64,000 bases of DNA. Origin: DATAZK01 sp963731205. Lineage in GTDB: Bacteria > Actinomycetota > Actinomycetes > Frankiales > Frankiaceae. Shown here piece after piece: positions 41,251 through 50,427 of the stretch. Below the pieces are notes generated by a model, which was not told where the DNA came from, made no database searches, and saw nothing but the letters and a program-made list of their open reading frames with translations. Position numbers and translations under genes: made by a program. How positions within the stretch are numbered: the first letter of the stretch is position 1; each line of letters starts with the position of its first letter. The stretch covers positions 1,302,001 through 1,366,000 of the forward strand of contig CAVSUJ010000001.1 in assembly GCA_963731205.1 (NCBI GenBank), given 5' to 3'.

Positions 41251-43143
41251 CTATCCCTGCGCGATGAGGCGCGAAGCCAGGCTGTCCAGGCGTACGAGCT
41301 CCTGCGCCGACACCGAGGACGTCGACGCGAGCGCCGCACGGAAGGCGGCGAGATCGGGCGCTGCGGCGCTCGGCGTCTGCAGATCGGCGGGCAGGACGGT
41401 AGCCGCGGAACCACTCACCTGGCCGGACGCGATGTCCTGCGCGAGCCGCTGGTTCAGCCGGTCCAAGGTCGTGACCCAGCCGTCGAACGTGCTGGCGTCG
41501 ATCGGGCCTACAGCGGCGCCGGCGAGCAGCACCTGGGTGCAGCTGGCGTCAGCGCCCGCATCGCGCACGGTCACCGTCACCGCAGCAGCTCCCGAAGCTC
41601 CCGCGTCTCCGATGTCCTGGCCGGGCAGGTCAGCCGTGACGTTCTGGGTGCCGGCGGACAGGGTGGCACCCATGATCACACCGGTGACCGGGAAGCCCTG
41701 GGAGTCGGTGAGCGACACCCCGACCGTGTACGTGCCGGCGCGGGCCGCCACGACAGGAACGGTGACGCGAAGGACGTCGTTGATGCCATCGCCGTCGGTG
41801 TCGACCGGTACGGCCGAGGCGGCTGATGCGGTGATCCCTGCGTCCTGACAGGTCGGAGTCGGCGTCGGCGTGGGAGTCGGGGTCGGGGTCGGCGTCGGGG
41901 ACGGCGTCGGGCTCGGCGAATGGGTGGGCGACGGGGTCGGCGAGGGTGTGGGCTTCGGGGACTTCGTCGGGCTCGGCGACGGCGACGGCGAGGTGGACGG
42001 CGACGACGGCGACTGAGACGGACTCGGCGAGTGCGTCGGCGTCGGAGTGGGTGTCGGGGTAGGCGTGGGATGCGCGGTCGGTGTGGAACCGCCGCCGCCG
42101 GTGATGGGCGAGAGCAGGCCGCCGTCACCGAACAGGTCGGGCGCGGTGTCGGGATCGCTCACGCCGTAGAAGTTGGTCGAATCGCTGGTGTCGCCGTAGG
42201 TGAGGGCGTCGCCGAAGGGGTCCTCCCCCTCGACGCCGCCGGCCCCGAGCACGAGCGGGTCGGGAACGCCATCGAGCGCCGGCAGGTTGGCACCGGCCTT
42301 CCGGTAGGCCGACGCCCATGCCAGCACCGCGCGGACGTACGCCGACGACGGGTTGTAAGCCAGGATGGCGGAACGCAGATCGCCTGGAGTGGCCAGGTCG
42401 CGGTGACCGCTGCAGAGGTAGCCGGCTGCAGCGAGGGTGGCGTCCCAGATGTTGTTGGGATCCTTCACGCCGTCGCCGTTGCCATCGCGGCCCAGCTCGG
42501 CCCAGGTGGCCGGCACGAACTGCATCGGACCGACGGCCCGGTCGTACTTGCGGTCCTGGTCGTAGGCGCCGCCGTCGGTGTCGAGCACGAGCGCGGTGCC
42601 GTCTTGCCCGTTCAGTACCGGGCCGAGGATGGTCGGAACGACCTCGCCGGTAGCCGTGATCCGGGAGGCGGAGCCCCAGCTACGGCCGTGGTCGGTCTCG
42701 ACCTTGCCGATGCCGGCCAGTACCGGCCAGGTCAGGTGGCAGGAAGGATCTTCGACGGCCAGCGTGGCGGCCGCCCGGCGGTAGGCCGCGAGCGCGGTCG
42801 CAGGAATGGCGCCGGGGCCGACGGTGACCGAAGCGGCGCCGGGTGCGCCCGCCGCAGCAGGGTCGGCCTGCGTGGTGGCCGCGGCGCCAGCCCCGCGGGC
42901 CGGGAGTGCCTGCGGGTTCTGCGCGGCGGTCAGTTGGTTGGCGGCGGCGCGATCGGCGCTGGACGTCACACTCGGGCGTGTCGCTGACGGGGATACGACG
43001 GACGTGGCGGTTAGCGTGATGCCGGCCAGAGCGATCAGGGCCATGGCGACGCGGCGGGCAGGACTGATGCGCCCGCTGCTCTCCATGAGCCCCTTCCGAT
43101 CCACCCGCCGAACGCGGAAGCCTGGCGTCGCGTTCCCCGTCAC
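41251..43143 (-). CDS. Secreted lytic transglycosylase-like protein with Pro/Thr/Ser linker
   Basis: This is a 630-residue exported protein. The N-terminal signal/anchor is at about 30-50. An SLT-type transglycosylase domain (about 110-290) has a catalytic Glu in GIGKVETDHG (E149), the GPMQFVPATW motif and a Ca-like DGNGDGVKD loop. A long PTPTPTP/SPSPS linker (about 355-430) follows. A C-terminal unit with DTDGDGINDVLRV and a helical end finishes it. It would cleave or remodel peptidoglycan. GTG 43143 is preceded by AAAGGG. A short upstream region (86 nt) shows no convincing riboswitch. Confidence 0.87.
   Translation of the reverse strand: MTGNATPGFRVRRVDRKGLMESSGRISPARRVAMALIALAGITLTATSVVSPSATRPSVTSSADRAAANQLTAAQNPQALPARGAGAAATTQADPAAAGAPGAASVTVGPGAIPATALAAYRRAAATLAVEDPSCHLTWPVLAGIGKVETDHGRSWGSASRITATGEVVPTILGPVLNGQDGTALVLDTDGGAYDQDRKYDRAVGPMQFVPATWAELGRDGNGDGVKDPNNIWDATLAAAGYLCSGHRDLATPGDLRSAILAYNPSSAYVRAVLAWASAYRKAGANLPALDGVPDPLVLGAGGVEGEDPFGDALTYGDTSDSTNFYGVSDPDTAPDLFGDGGLLSPITGGGGSTPTAHPTPTPTPTPTPTHSPSPSQSPSSPSTSPSPSPSPTKSPKPTPSPTPSPTHSPSPTPSPTPTPTPTPTPTPTPTCQDAGITASAASAVPVDTDGDGINDVLRVTVPVVAARAGTYTVGVSLTDSQGFPVTGVIMGATLSAGTQNVTADLPGQDIGDAGASGAAAVTVTVRDAGADASCTQVLLAGAAVGPIDASTFDGWVTTLDRLNQRLAQDIASGQVSGSAATVLPADLQTPSAAAPDLAAFRAALASTSSVSAQELVRLDSLASRLIAQG
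41850..42075. repeat. Low-complexity Pro/Thr/Ser-coding repeat
   Basis: This is an imperfect repeat of GTCGGC/GTCGGG-like hexamers (plus strand) encoding the PT/SP linker of the transglycosylase. Such tracts are prone to slippage and length variation. Confidence 0.75.
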
Positions 43144-43229
43144 CGTTGCCCTTTCTATCTTGCCAAAATGCGGTGACGCTGGGGGCCGAATGTCCGGTTT
43201 TAGCCAGTCCGTCGGAAACTGTTATCGGC

Positions 43230-44150
43230 CTACCCGAGCACCGTAGGCCCGAGTAGCCGCAGGCCGCCAGGCATCACCGAAATCGTTGCCGGCAAATTGG
43301 CCAGCGGGTCACCGTCCGCGTAGACCTGGAACGGTCGATCCGCATCCACCAGGATCTTTCGAGCTCTCCTCACGTGCACCCGCGGGTCATCGGTGTGACG
43401 GCCCGAGAACACCTTCGGCAGCATTGCGAGGAAATGCAGCTTGCTGGAGCGTTCGGCGGTTACCAGCTCCAGAAAACCGTCGTCGATGAGCGCGGCAGGC
43501 GCGTAGTGCATGCCACCCCCGTAATAGGCGGAATTCGCCGCCGCCACGGACCAGCCGGTGAGTTCTTCGGGGGGCCCGTCGTCAGCGGTGACGGAGAAGC
43601 GCGCCGGACGCCATCCGGCGAGAGTGCGCAGCGCAGCGTAGGTGTAGACGGAAGATCCGCGGATCAGCTTGGTGCGGTTGGCCCGCACCTGCACGTCGGA
43701 GTCGAAGCCCAGACTCGCGATGCCCAGAAAGGCGTGTGGTTCGCCATCGGGTCCGGTGACATATCCGATATCCGCCGCCCGCTCGGTCCACTCGTGAAAT
43801 TGCCGCGCCGCCACCAGCGGTTCGGTGCTCACGCCGAGTCCGCGCACGAAGTCGTTTCCCCGCCCGCCGGGCAAAGCGGCGAAAAGCACTCCGTGCCTCA
43901 CGCAGCCGCCTGCCACCCGGCCCGCCAGTCCGTCACCACCGAGCGCGACCGCCACCCGGCCCTGCTCCGCGGCGCGGCCGACGAGCTCCTCGGCGTGTTC
44001 GATGCTCTTGGTGAACTCCGACGCGACGTCGGCGCCCCCCGACCTCAAGGCCGAAACGACTTCAGGGAGCACGCGGGCCCCCCGGCCGCCCCCCGCGGTC
44101 GGATGCACGATGAGCAGCAGCGCCCGCGAGGGCGGGCCGGATGCCGTCAT
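43230..44150 (-). CDS. Diacylglycerol/lipid kinase (Rv2252-like)
   Basis: This is a 306-residue lipid kinase of the DAGK catalytic (YegS/DgkB) family. It has VHPTAGGGRGA, the ATP-binding VALGGDGL...AALPGGRGNDFVRGLG and the C-terminal DDGFLELV, LHFLAMLPKVFSGRH and VYADGDPL motifs. The usual GGDGT appears as GGDGL. It phosphorylates diacylglycerol or a similar lipid; the mycobacterial homologue is linked to phosphatidylinositol mannoside synthesis. I chose ATG 44150, overlapping the flavoprotein stop by 4 nt. The order kinase, flavoprotein, TetR, glpD equals Rv2252 to Rv2249c. Confidence 0.91.
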   Translation of the reverse strand: MTASGPPSRALLLIVHPTAGGGRGARVLPEVVSALRSGGADVASEFTKSIEHAEELVGRAAEQGRVAVALGGDGLAGRVAGGCVRHGVLFAALPGGRGNDFVRGLGVSTEPLVAARQFHEWTERAADIGYVTGPDGEPHAFLGIASLGFDSDVQVRANRTKLIRGSSVYTYAALRTLAGWRPARFSVTADDGPPEELTGWSVAAANSAYYGGGMHYAPAALIDDGFLELVTAERSSKLHFLAMLPKVFSGRHTDDPRVHVRRARKILVDADRPFQVYADGDPLANLPATISVMPGGLRLLGPTVLG

Positions 44151-45760
44151 GGCAGCAGTTTGCCGGGGTTGAGGATTCCTGTCGGATCCAGCCGCTGCTT
44201 GACCGCCCGCAGCACGTCGACACCGAGCTCGCCGATCTCCGCCGCGAGCCAGGGTGCGTGATCGGAACCGACCGCGTGATGGTGGGTGATCGTCGCGCCC
44301 GAGGCCACGATCGCGTCGGTCGCCGCCCGTTTCGCCGCATCCCACTGGCCGAGCGGATCGCGCTGCGCTGCGGCTGCCAGCACGGTGAAGTAGAGCGACG
44401 CCCCGGCCGGGTAGAGATGCGAGACGTGGCAGCCGACCAGCACTCCGGACGAGTCACCCAACGCCGACGTGATCGCCTCCCGGACGGCGTCGCGGACCCG
44501 CGGCAGGGTCGCCCAGGACGCCGCCGTCTCGAGCGTTTCGACGAGCACTCCCGCATCGATCAGGTCATCGCGTAGGTACGGCGCGGCAAAACGGCCCGAC
44601 TCCCAGGCGTTTCCCGCGCTGGTGCCGACCCCGACACCGCCGGCCGCCTTCACGATCTTGCGGCCGAGCTTGCGCCTCGCGTCGACCAGGTCGGCCTCGC
44701 CCTCCCAGCCGAAGATCGCCATCGCCTTGAGGCGGCGCGCCTTCAGATAGGCGCCGGACAGGCCGCCGCCGTGACCGGAGAGCGCGAGGTTGGCCATCGT
44801 CTCGTCCTCGTCGGAGAGCCGCGAAACCTCAGGCGCGAGCTTGTGCTGCTCCAGCCGACGCAGCGCCTCCAGGCCCGCGGAGAAGGACGGGAAGAACCAC
44901 GCTTCATAACGCTTGTGGGGCGGTACCGGTCGCACGGCCATGGTGACGTCGGTGATCACCCCGAACACGCCCTCGCTGCCGAGCATCAGCTGGCGCAGGT
45001 CGGGGCCGGCTGCGCTACGGGGCGCCCGTCCGAGCCGCAGGGTGCCTGATGGGGTCGCGACGGTGAGGCCGACGACCAGCTCGTCGCTGCGCCCGTAGCC
45101 GGTGGACGCCTGCCCCGCGGATCGCGTCGCCGCGTAACCCCCGATGGTCGCGAGCTCATAGGACTGGGGAAAGTGACCGAGCGTGTACCCGCGAGCGGCC
45201 AGCAGTGCCTCCGCCTGCGGGCCGCGCAAGCCGGGCTGCAGGGTCGCGGTCTGCGAGACGATGTCGAGGTTCACCAGCCGGTCCAGCCCGGTGAGATCGA
45301 GCGCGATCAGCGCGGCGAACTCCCCCCTCAGCGGCTCGACGCCCCCCACCACGCTGGTCCCGCCGCCGAACGGGACAACCGCGATCCGTTCCTCGGCGCA
45401 CAGCGCGAGCAGCTCCTCGACCTGGGCGGGCCGAGTCACCGAGACCACCGCGTCGGGCGCTCCGGAGGCGTCCCCGGAACGGATGCGGACGAGATCGCGA
45501 TAGGACTTCCCGCGCGAGTGGGCGATGCGGACCTCGCGGTCCTCGCTCACGGCGGCAACGGCGGCGAGGCGCTCGCGGAGTGCATCGGTCAGTGCAGAGG
45601 GAGCCAGCTGCACCTCCTCCAGTGCCGCCGGGGGCGACGGCGGCACGAGAAGACCACGGAAGCGCTCGTCCAGGAACCGGCGCACGGGCTCGGTCAGCCC
45701 AGGGCGGCGAGCCGGATCTCCCCAGCCGTTCCAGGAGGCGGCGCTAGCGGGCTGAACCAC
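44147..45760 (-). CDS. AGPS-like FAD-dependent oxidase
   Basis: This is a 537-residue FAD-linked protein of the VAO type, most like alkyldihydroxyacetone-phosphate synthase. The FAD domain has VVPFGGGTSVVGG (PP loop), PQSYELATIGGYAATRSAGQASTGYG and LGSEGVFGVITDV. The C-terminal THHHAVGSDHAPWL histidine cluster is the AGPS-type active site. It could form an ether bond on a DHAP ester or act as a related dehydrogenase. It is coupled to the lipid kinase (4-nt overlap) and divergent from TetR, so a glycerolipid role is likely. Confidence 0.9.
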   Translation of the reverse strand: MVQPASAASWNGWGDPARRPGLTEPVRRFLDERFRGLLVPPSPPAALEEVQLAPSALTDALRERLAAVAAVSEDREVRIAHSRGKSYRDLVRIRSGDASGAPDAVVSVTRPAQVEELLALCAEERIAVVPFGGGTSVVGGVEPLRGEFAALIALDLTGLDRLVNLDIVSQTATLQPGLRGPQAEALLAARGYTLGHFPQSYELATIGGYAATRSAGQASTGYGRSDELVVGLTVATPSGTLRLGRAPRSAAGPDLRQLMLGSEGVFGVITDVTMAVRPVPPHKRYEAWFFPSFSAGLEALRRLEQHKLAPEVSRLSDEDETMANLALSGHGGGLSGAYLKARRLKAMAIFGWEGEADLVDARRKLGRKIVKAAGGVGVGTSAGNAWESGRFAAPYLRDDLIDAGVLVETLETAASWATLPRVRDAVREAITSALGDSSGVLVGCHVSHLYPAGASLYFTVLAAAAQRDPLGQWDAAKRAATDAIVASGATITHHHAVGSDHAPWLAAEIGELGVDVLRAVKQRLDPTGILNPGKLLP

Positions 45761-45825
45761 GGTTTCTCCCCGAGCAGGCAGCTGCGGCTGGTGAGGCAGC
45801 CTGGATTGGCAGTACGGTGTGACAT

Positions 45826-46443
45826 GTGACGTCGCAACGTAACACGACGATCCTGCAGGCGGCCGCCGACGAGGTCGCCGCCGTAGGCCTGCGCCGCACC
45901 TCCCTGACCGATGTCGCCCGGCGGGCCGGCGTGAGTCGGATGACCGTCTATCGCGAGTACGGCGATGCTCCGACGCTGTGGCGTTCGCTGCTCACCGAGG
46001 AGATCGGCGCGGTCGTCGCCGCCGCTGACCAGACAGCGCTCGCGGTAGCCGGGAACGGCCGGGAGCGCCTGGTCACGGCCGTCATCGAGGCGGTCAGCCG
46101 GCTTGCCGACCACCCCCTCGTCACCCGCGTCCTGGAATTGGACCCCGAGCTGATCCTGCCGTTCGTGGTCGACCGGCTGGGCTCCGGGCAGCAGCTGGCC
46201 GCCGAGCGGATCCGGGAGATGCTCGCTGACGGGATCGCCGACGGCTCCATTCATCAGTGCGATGTCGCCGCAGCTGCGCACCTGCTCCTGCTGCTGGCGC
46301 AGTCGTTCGTCTTCTCGGCTCGGGTGCCCCCCACCGATTCCGATCCTGCTGCCGTCACCGCCGAGCTGCGCCGGATGCTCGACGGCTATCTGCGCGCCGC
46401 GCCCGAAAATGCCACGTCCCAGCCCCGAATGGAGCCCGCATGA
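45826..46443 (+). CDS. TetR-family regulator of the glpD/lipid cluster
   Basis: This is a 205-residue TetR regulator with a helix-turn-helix in SLTDVARRAGVSRMTVYREYG (about 25-45). The GTG start at 45826 is divergent from the flavoprotein across 65 nt, and the TGA overlaps the glpD ATG by 4 nt. It probably controls both directions. The equivalent M. tuberculosis gene is Rv2250c. Confidence 0.9.
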   Translation: MTSQRNTTILQAAADEVAAVGLRRTSLTDVARRAGVSRMTVYREYGDAPTLWRSLLTEEIGAVVAAADQTALAVAGNGRERLVTAVIEAVSRLADHPLVTRVLELDPELILPFVVDRLGSGQQLAAERIREMLADGIADGSIHQCDVAAAAHLLLLLAQSFVFSARVPPTDSDPAAVTAELRRMLDGYLRAAPENATSQPRMEPA

Positions 46444-48060
46444 GGAGATCGGCATTGAGCGGCGGCTACCTCAACGCCGAGCAGCGACGCCAGGATCTGC
46501 AGGCCCTGTCGGCAGGGTCAGGCAGGGTCGGAAAAGCTCGACGTCCTGGTCATCGGCGGGGGCATCACGGGGGCCGGGGTCGCCCTCGACGCGGCCAGCC
46601 GCGGCCTCTCGGTAGCGCTCGTCGAGGCACAGGACCTCGCGTTCGGCACCAGCCGATGGAGCAGCAAGCTCGTTCACGGCGGCCTGCGCTACCTGGCCAG
46701 CGGCGACATCGGCATCGCGTACGAGAGTGCCCGCGAGCGAGGCGCCCTCATGCATTCGATCGCCCCGCACCTGACCCGGGCACTGCCGTTCCTGGTTCCC
46801 TACGACGCGACCACGAGCCTGGTGGATCGGCTGAAGGTGCAGGCCGGCACCCGCGCCGCCGAGGTGCTGCGGATGGCCTCGCGCACCCATCCGGGGACGC
46901 TGCCGCGGCTACGCCGGATCGGCGCCACCGAGACGCGCAGCTGGGCCTCCGCCGTCCGCCCCGACGTCACCGGCGGGATGCTCTTCTGGGACGGCCAGCT
47001 CGAGGACGACGCCCGGCTGGTCGTCGCCGTCGCGCGTACCGCCGCTGCTCACGGCGCCCGGATCCTCACCCGGGTGCGGGCCGTCAGCGCCACCGGCGAC
47101 CGCGCCCGGCTGCGTGACGAGCTCACCGGCGAGGAGCTGACAGTGCAGGCGCGCACGGTGGTCAATGCGGCGGGGGTCTGGGCGAGCGCGCTGGCCGGCG
47201 AAAACGCCGACGGCAGCCCCGTCGCCCCGCTCCGCCCGTCCAAGGGCACCCACATCGTGCTGCGGGCGAGCTCTCTGGGCACCCCGGCGTCAGGAATGAT
47301 GCTGGCCGTCCCCGGCGAGAAGGATCACTACGTCTTCGCGGTCCCGCATCGCGACGGCCTCGTGATCGTCGGCCTCACCGACGATCCGGTCTCCCGGGTC
47401 GACGACGTCCCGCAGGTCACGGATGGGGAGATCGACTTCCTGCTCGGCACCGTCTCGTACTGGATGGGGCGCACGGTGTCACCCGAAGAGGTCGTCGGCA
47501 GCTACGCGGGGCTACGGCCACTGGTCGCCGCCCACTCCGAGGACCAGAGCGCCCGGACGGCGGATCTGTCACGGCGCCACCTCGTCACGCGCGGGACGAG
47601 CGGTGTCGTCACGGTCGTCGGTGGAAAGCTCACCACCTACCGGCGCATGGCCGAGGACACGATCGATTTCCTGGCCCTGACCGACGCCGCCTGTCACACG
47701 CGCTCGCTGCCCTTGCTCGGAGCGGCCGACCGGGGCGAGCTGGGCAGGCTTGCCGCACCCGCACGGCTGGTGCGCCGCTACGGCACGGAGGCGCTTGATG
47801 TCGCGGCGCTGGCCGAGGAGGACCCGGCTCTGGCCGCTCCCGTCGCCTCAGGGGTGGGCGTCCTCGGCGCCGAAGTGGTGTGGGCGCTGCGGAACGAGGC
47901 CGCGCTCACCGTCGACGACATCCTCGAGCGCCGTACCCGGCTCAGCCTGGTCACGGAAGACGCGCAGGCCGCACGCGCCGGGATCACCGAGCTCTTCGAG
48001 CGCTACGGTCCCGCGTCGCTCGCCGGCCTGACCCCCGCCGCACCCGCCGGCGCCGCCTGA
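46440..48060 (+). pseudogene. glpD: glpD glycerol-3-phosphate dehydrogenase, frameshifted
   Basis: This is an FAD-dependent glycerol-3-phosphate dehydrogenase. From ATG 46440 the frame encodes MRRSALSGGYLNAEQ...LQALSAGS and then leaves the conserved protein. From 46531 the conserved sequence resumes in another frame (EKLDVLVIGGGITGAG, SSKLVHGGLRYL, ...) and runs to the stop at 48060. The break coincides with a near-perfect 10-bp duplication, GGCAGGGTCA/GGCAGGGTCG (46511-46530); removing one copy restores a continuous frame. No start codon precedes the FAD motif in the second frame, and ATG 46750 would give a protein without it. It is coupled to TetR by a 4-nt overlap. Confidence 0.88.
46511..46530 (+). 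repeat. 10-bp near-tandem duplication breaking glpD
   Basis: The units GGCAGGGTCA (46511-46520) and GGCAGGGTCG (46521-46530) differ in one base. The extra 10 bases shift the glpD frame by one. Confidence 0.85.
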
Positions 48061-48716
48061 CCCCGGCCGGCCACGCCGCGCTCGACCAGGCGTCCACTGG
48101 GTGCGCCGAAGATCAGCCAGGGATAGCCGTTCGGGCCTTTCGGCAGGTCGGCGAGATCGACCAGCAGCATGTGCTCGATCAGCAGCAGGCTGGCGACCGA
48201 CGGCCAGAAGACCGTCGCGAGCCAGACGCCCCGCGCCTCGCCGACGTAGCCGACGCGCTCGGTCGTCCCGCCGGGCAGCTCCCACAGCGGGGTCGGGTGG
48301 TGAGCCGCCGTCACCTTGGCCTCACCCGGCCCCTCGCCCGCCTGAAGTGCCGCCGCGGGCAGGCCGGCGAGCCGGGCAGCAAGGCCCACGCCCGGTTCCT
48401 CGGCGATGAACACCGCCTCGGCCGCTCCCCCGAGCGGAGCGGGACCGCAGCACGCCACCGCCGTTGCCCGCGCACCGGTGCGCTCGTCGCCCACCCATCC
48501 GATGGCACTCACGCACCAGCCGGTGGGAAGCGGCTGCGGAACCCAGATCGGCACCGTCGTGGCTGCGCGCAAGCGGTCCAGCACCCCGGCCGAGGGCGCG
48601 CCGGCGGCGAAGAACGGGAGCGTGTCACCGTCATCGTCACATTGCCAGGAACTGCTCCAGAGACCCGGCGGACGGATCGTGCCGAGGCAATGAACACACG
48701 ACGCGGTGGACGACAT
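48003..48716 (-). CDS. DUF6758-like protein
   Basis: This is a 237-residue protein starting MSSTASCVHCLGTIRPP (CxxC near the N-terminus, possibly zinc) and resembling the DUF6758 family of actinomycetes. It has later motifs PIWVPQPLPTGWCVSAIGWVGDE and VFWPSVASLLLIEHMLLVDL. Function is unknown. ATG 48716 has AAGGAG 5 nt upstream, which decides the start. The 3' end overlaps glpD antisense by 58 nt. Confidence 0.72.
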   Translation of the reverse strand: MSSTASCVHCLGTIRPPGLWSSSWQCDDDGDTLPFFAAGAPSAGVLDRLRAATTVPIWVPQPLPTGWCVSAIGWVGDERTGARATAVACCGPAPLGGAAEAVFIAEEPGVGLAARLAGLPAAALQAGEGPGEAKVTAAHHPTPLWELPGGTTERVGYVGEARGVWLATVFWPSVASLLLIEHMLLVDLADLPKGPNGYPWLIFGAPSGRLVERGVAGRGQAAPAGAAGVRPASDAGP

Positions 48717-48806
48717 GTCGACTCCTTGTGGCGGATCACGGCAAGCGTCGGCCCATGAGCCCTGGCGCGTCAACGTCCGAAAGTCCCGCGTGATGGACTA
48801 CTCACC

Positions 48807-49253
48807 GTGTCGGGAGAGGTGTCAGGGCCGGTGTCTGAGCAGGTGTCTGAGCAGACGTCCGACCGCGCCCCCGTGCCCTGCGTCGGGGCCGTGATCGTCC
48901 GCGCCGACGGCCGCCTGCTGCTGATCCAGCGCGGCAACGAACCGGGCCGCGGGCTGTGGTCCTTGCCAGGAGGACGCGTCGAGCCCGGCGAATCCGACGA
49001 GGAAGCGGTAGCGCGTGAGGTCGCGGAAGAGACGGGCCTGACCGTCACCGTCGGCAAGCTGGCCGGACGGGTCCGCCGCGGCCGCTATGACATCGGCGAC
49101 TACTTCGCGACCGTCGTCAGCGGTGAGCTCGAAGCGGCGACCGACGCGCTGGACGCCCGCTGGGCCGATCCGCAGGAATTGCCGGCCCTGCCGACCACGA
49201 CGGGCCTGCTAGAAGCGCTGACCTCGTGGGGCGCTCTACCCGCGAAGGATTAG
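48807..49253 (+). CDS. Nudix hydrolase
   Basis: This is a 148-residue Nudix protein with the box GGRVEPGES...AREVAEETGL complete (GX5EX7REUXEEXGU). It is short and MutT-like; the substrate is probably a nucleoside diphosphate derivative. The GTG start at 48807 is followed by a 12-bp tandem repeat (48831-48854) encoding VSEQVSEQ, which suggests the true start could be further in. The 3' end overlaps the MaoC gene by 4 nt, convergent. Confidence 0.88.
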   Translation: MSGEVSGPVSEQVSEQTSDRAPVPCVGAVIVRADGRLLLIQRGNEPGRGLWSLPGGRVEPGESDEEAVAREVAEETGLTVTVGKLAGRVRRGRYDIGDYFATVVSGELEAATDALDARWADPQELPALPTTTGLLEALTSWGALPAKD

Positions 49254-49765
49254 CTCTCGCGCAACTCGGGACGGCCGGGCTGCTCCCCGCCGCGCGCCTC
49301 ACCGTACGAGCGCTTGGGCACCATCACCTTGCGCCGGAAGATGCAGACCAGCGTGCCGTCCTGGTTGTAGCCCTTGGTCTCGACGTAGACGATGCCGCGG
49401 TCGTCCTTGGACTTGGACTCGGTCTTGTCGAGCACGAGGGTCTCGGCGTAGATGGTGTCGCCGTGGAAGGTCGGGGCGACGTGCTTGAGCGATTCGACCT
49501 CGAGGTTGGCGATCGCCTTGCCGCTCACGTCCGGCACCGACATCCCGAGCACCAGCGAGTAGATGAGATTGCCGACCACGACGTTCCTGCCGAACTGGGT
49601 GGTCTCGGCCGCGTAGTGCGCATCCAGGTGCAGCGGATGGTGGTTCATCGTGATCAGGCAGAAGAGGTGGTCGTCGTACTCGGTGACGGTCTTGCCTGGC
49701 CAGTGCTTGTAGACGGCACCGGGCTCGAACTCTTCGAAATAGCGGCCGAATTGCATGCCACACAT
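49250..49765 (-). CDS. MaoC-like acyl-CoA hydratase
   Basis: This is a 171-residue hot-dog-fold hydratase. The catalytic Asp/His region is in VTEYDDHLFCLITMNHHPLHLD, followed by VVGNLIYSLVLGMSV. It resembles mesaconyl-CoA hydratase/methylmalyl-CoA dehydratase (Mcd) and Rv2499c. Its expected partners, a malyl-CoA-lyase-like protein and an acyl-CoA dehydrogenase, are encoded about 3.8 kb away on the same strand. It may act in the ethylmalonyl-CoA pathway or in branched-chain acid breakdown. Confidence 0.82.
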   Translation of the reverse strand: MCGMQFGRYFEEFEPGAVYKHWPGKTVTEYDDHLFCLITMNHHPLHLDAHYAAETTQFGRNVVVGNLIYSLVLGMSVPDVSGKAIANLEVESLKHVAPTFHGDTIYAETLVLDKTESKSKDDRGIVYVETKGYNQDGTLVCIFRRKVMVPKRSYGEARGGEQPGRPELRES

Positions 49766-49785
49766 CTCACCAGATCAGTCGGCGT

Positions 49786-50427
49786 TCATTCCTCGAGCAG
49801 GACGCTGGAGCGAGCGGGATCACGAAGATCGGTGCCGTACGCGAGCCACCGCTCCTCGAGCGCCTGGGCGCCGTGGAGTTTCTTGAACGCCGCCTCCTCG
49901 GCGGTCAACGGAAGCAGCGGCAGGAAGCGCACGGGTGAGACGGCGCCGGCGAGAGTGAGGTCGTCGAGCAGTCCCCCGGGCTCGGCGACCAGCACCGCCA
50001 CGGCGGAGGAGCCTTCGAAGAGGGGTTCGCCGAGCGTCAGGCTCGCACCCGGGCCGATGACGACTCCCTCCACCGCCGGCGAGCTCGCCAGAATCGCCAG
50101 CGACCGAAGGACTCCCGGATGGCTGGAGCCGGGACGCACCCGCAAGCTCAGCAGGAGTTCCGCGCGCGGGCCCGCTGGATCGACGGTGCCCACTCCGGCG
50201 CTGCTCATCGGATGCAGGCTCATCCCGACGGTCGCGTAACGAATCAGCCCGTCGGGGCCGGGGCCGAAACGCACCACGTCGATCGTCTCGGTGCCGAGGA
50301 AGGTGACGCTGCCCTTTCCGGAATGTGGCCCGAAAGCGGCCTCCAGATGCGCAATCACGGCAACACGCGACAGGTCGGGGTCCAAGGGCTGCACGAAGTG
50401 ATCGTGCCCGCTAGGTTGCGGATTCAT
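49786..50427 (-). CDS. Suppressor-of-fused (SUFU) domain protein
   Basis: This is a protein of about 213 residues with a SUFU-like domain: YATVGMSLHPM, RAELLLSLRV, LTLGEPLFEGSSAVAVLV and VRFLPLLPLTAEEAAFKKLHG. In bacteria SUFU proteins often act as immunity or regulatory proteins. The start is uncertain: ATG 50427 shares the palindrome CATG with the terD ATG on the other strand, while GTG 50394 or GTG 50358 would shorten it. The MaoC gene lies 20 nt downstream on the same strand. Confidence 0.72.
   Translation of the reverse strand: MNPQPSGHDHFVQPLDPDLSRVAVIAHLEAAFGPHSGKGSVTFLGTETIDVVRFGPGPDGLIRYATVGMSLHPMSSAGVGTVDPAGPRAELLLSLRVRPGSSHPGVLRSLAILASSPAVEGVVIGPGASLTLGEPLFEGSSAVAVLVAEPGGLLDDLTLAGAVSPVRFLPLLPLTAEEAAFKKLHGAQALEERWLAYGTDLRDPARSSVLLEE

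Noticed and set aside
43144..43229. c-di-AMP (ydaO-type) riboswitch upstream of the transglycosylase
   Set aside because: Such switches precede cell-wall hydrolase genes in actinomycetes, but this 86-nt gap is too short and I could not fit the conserved core.
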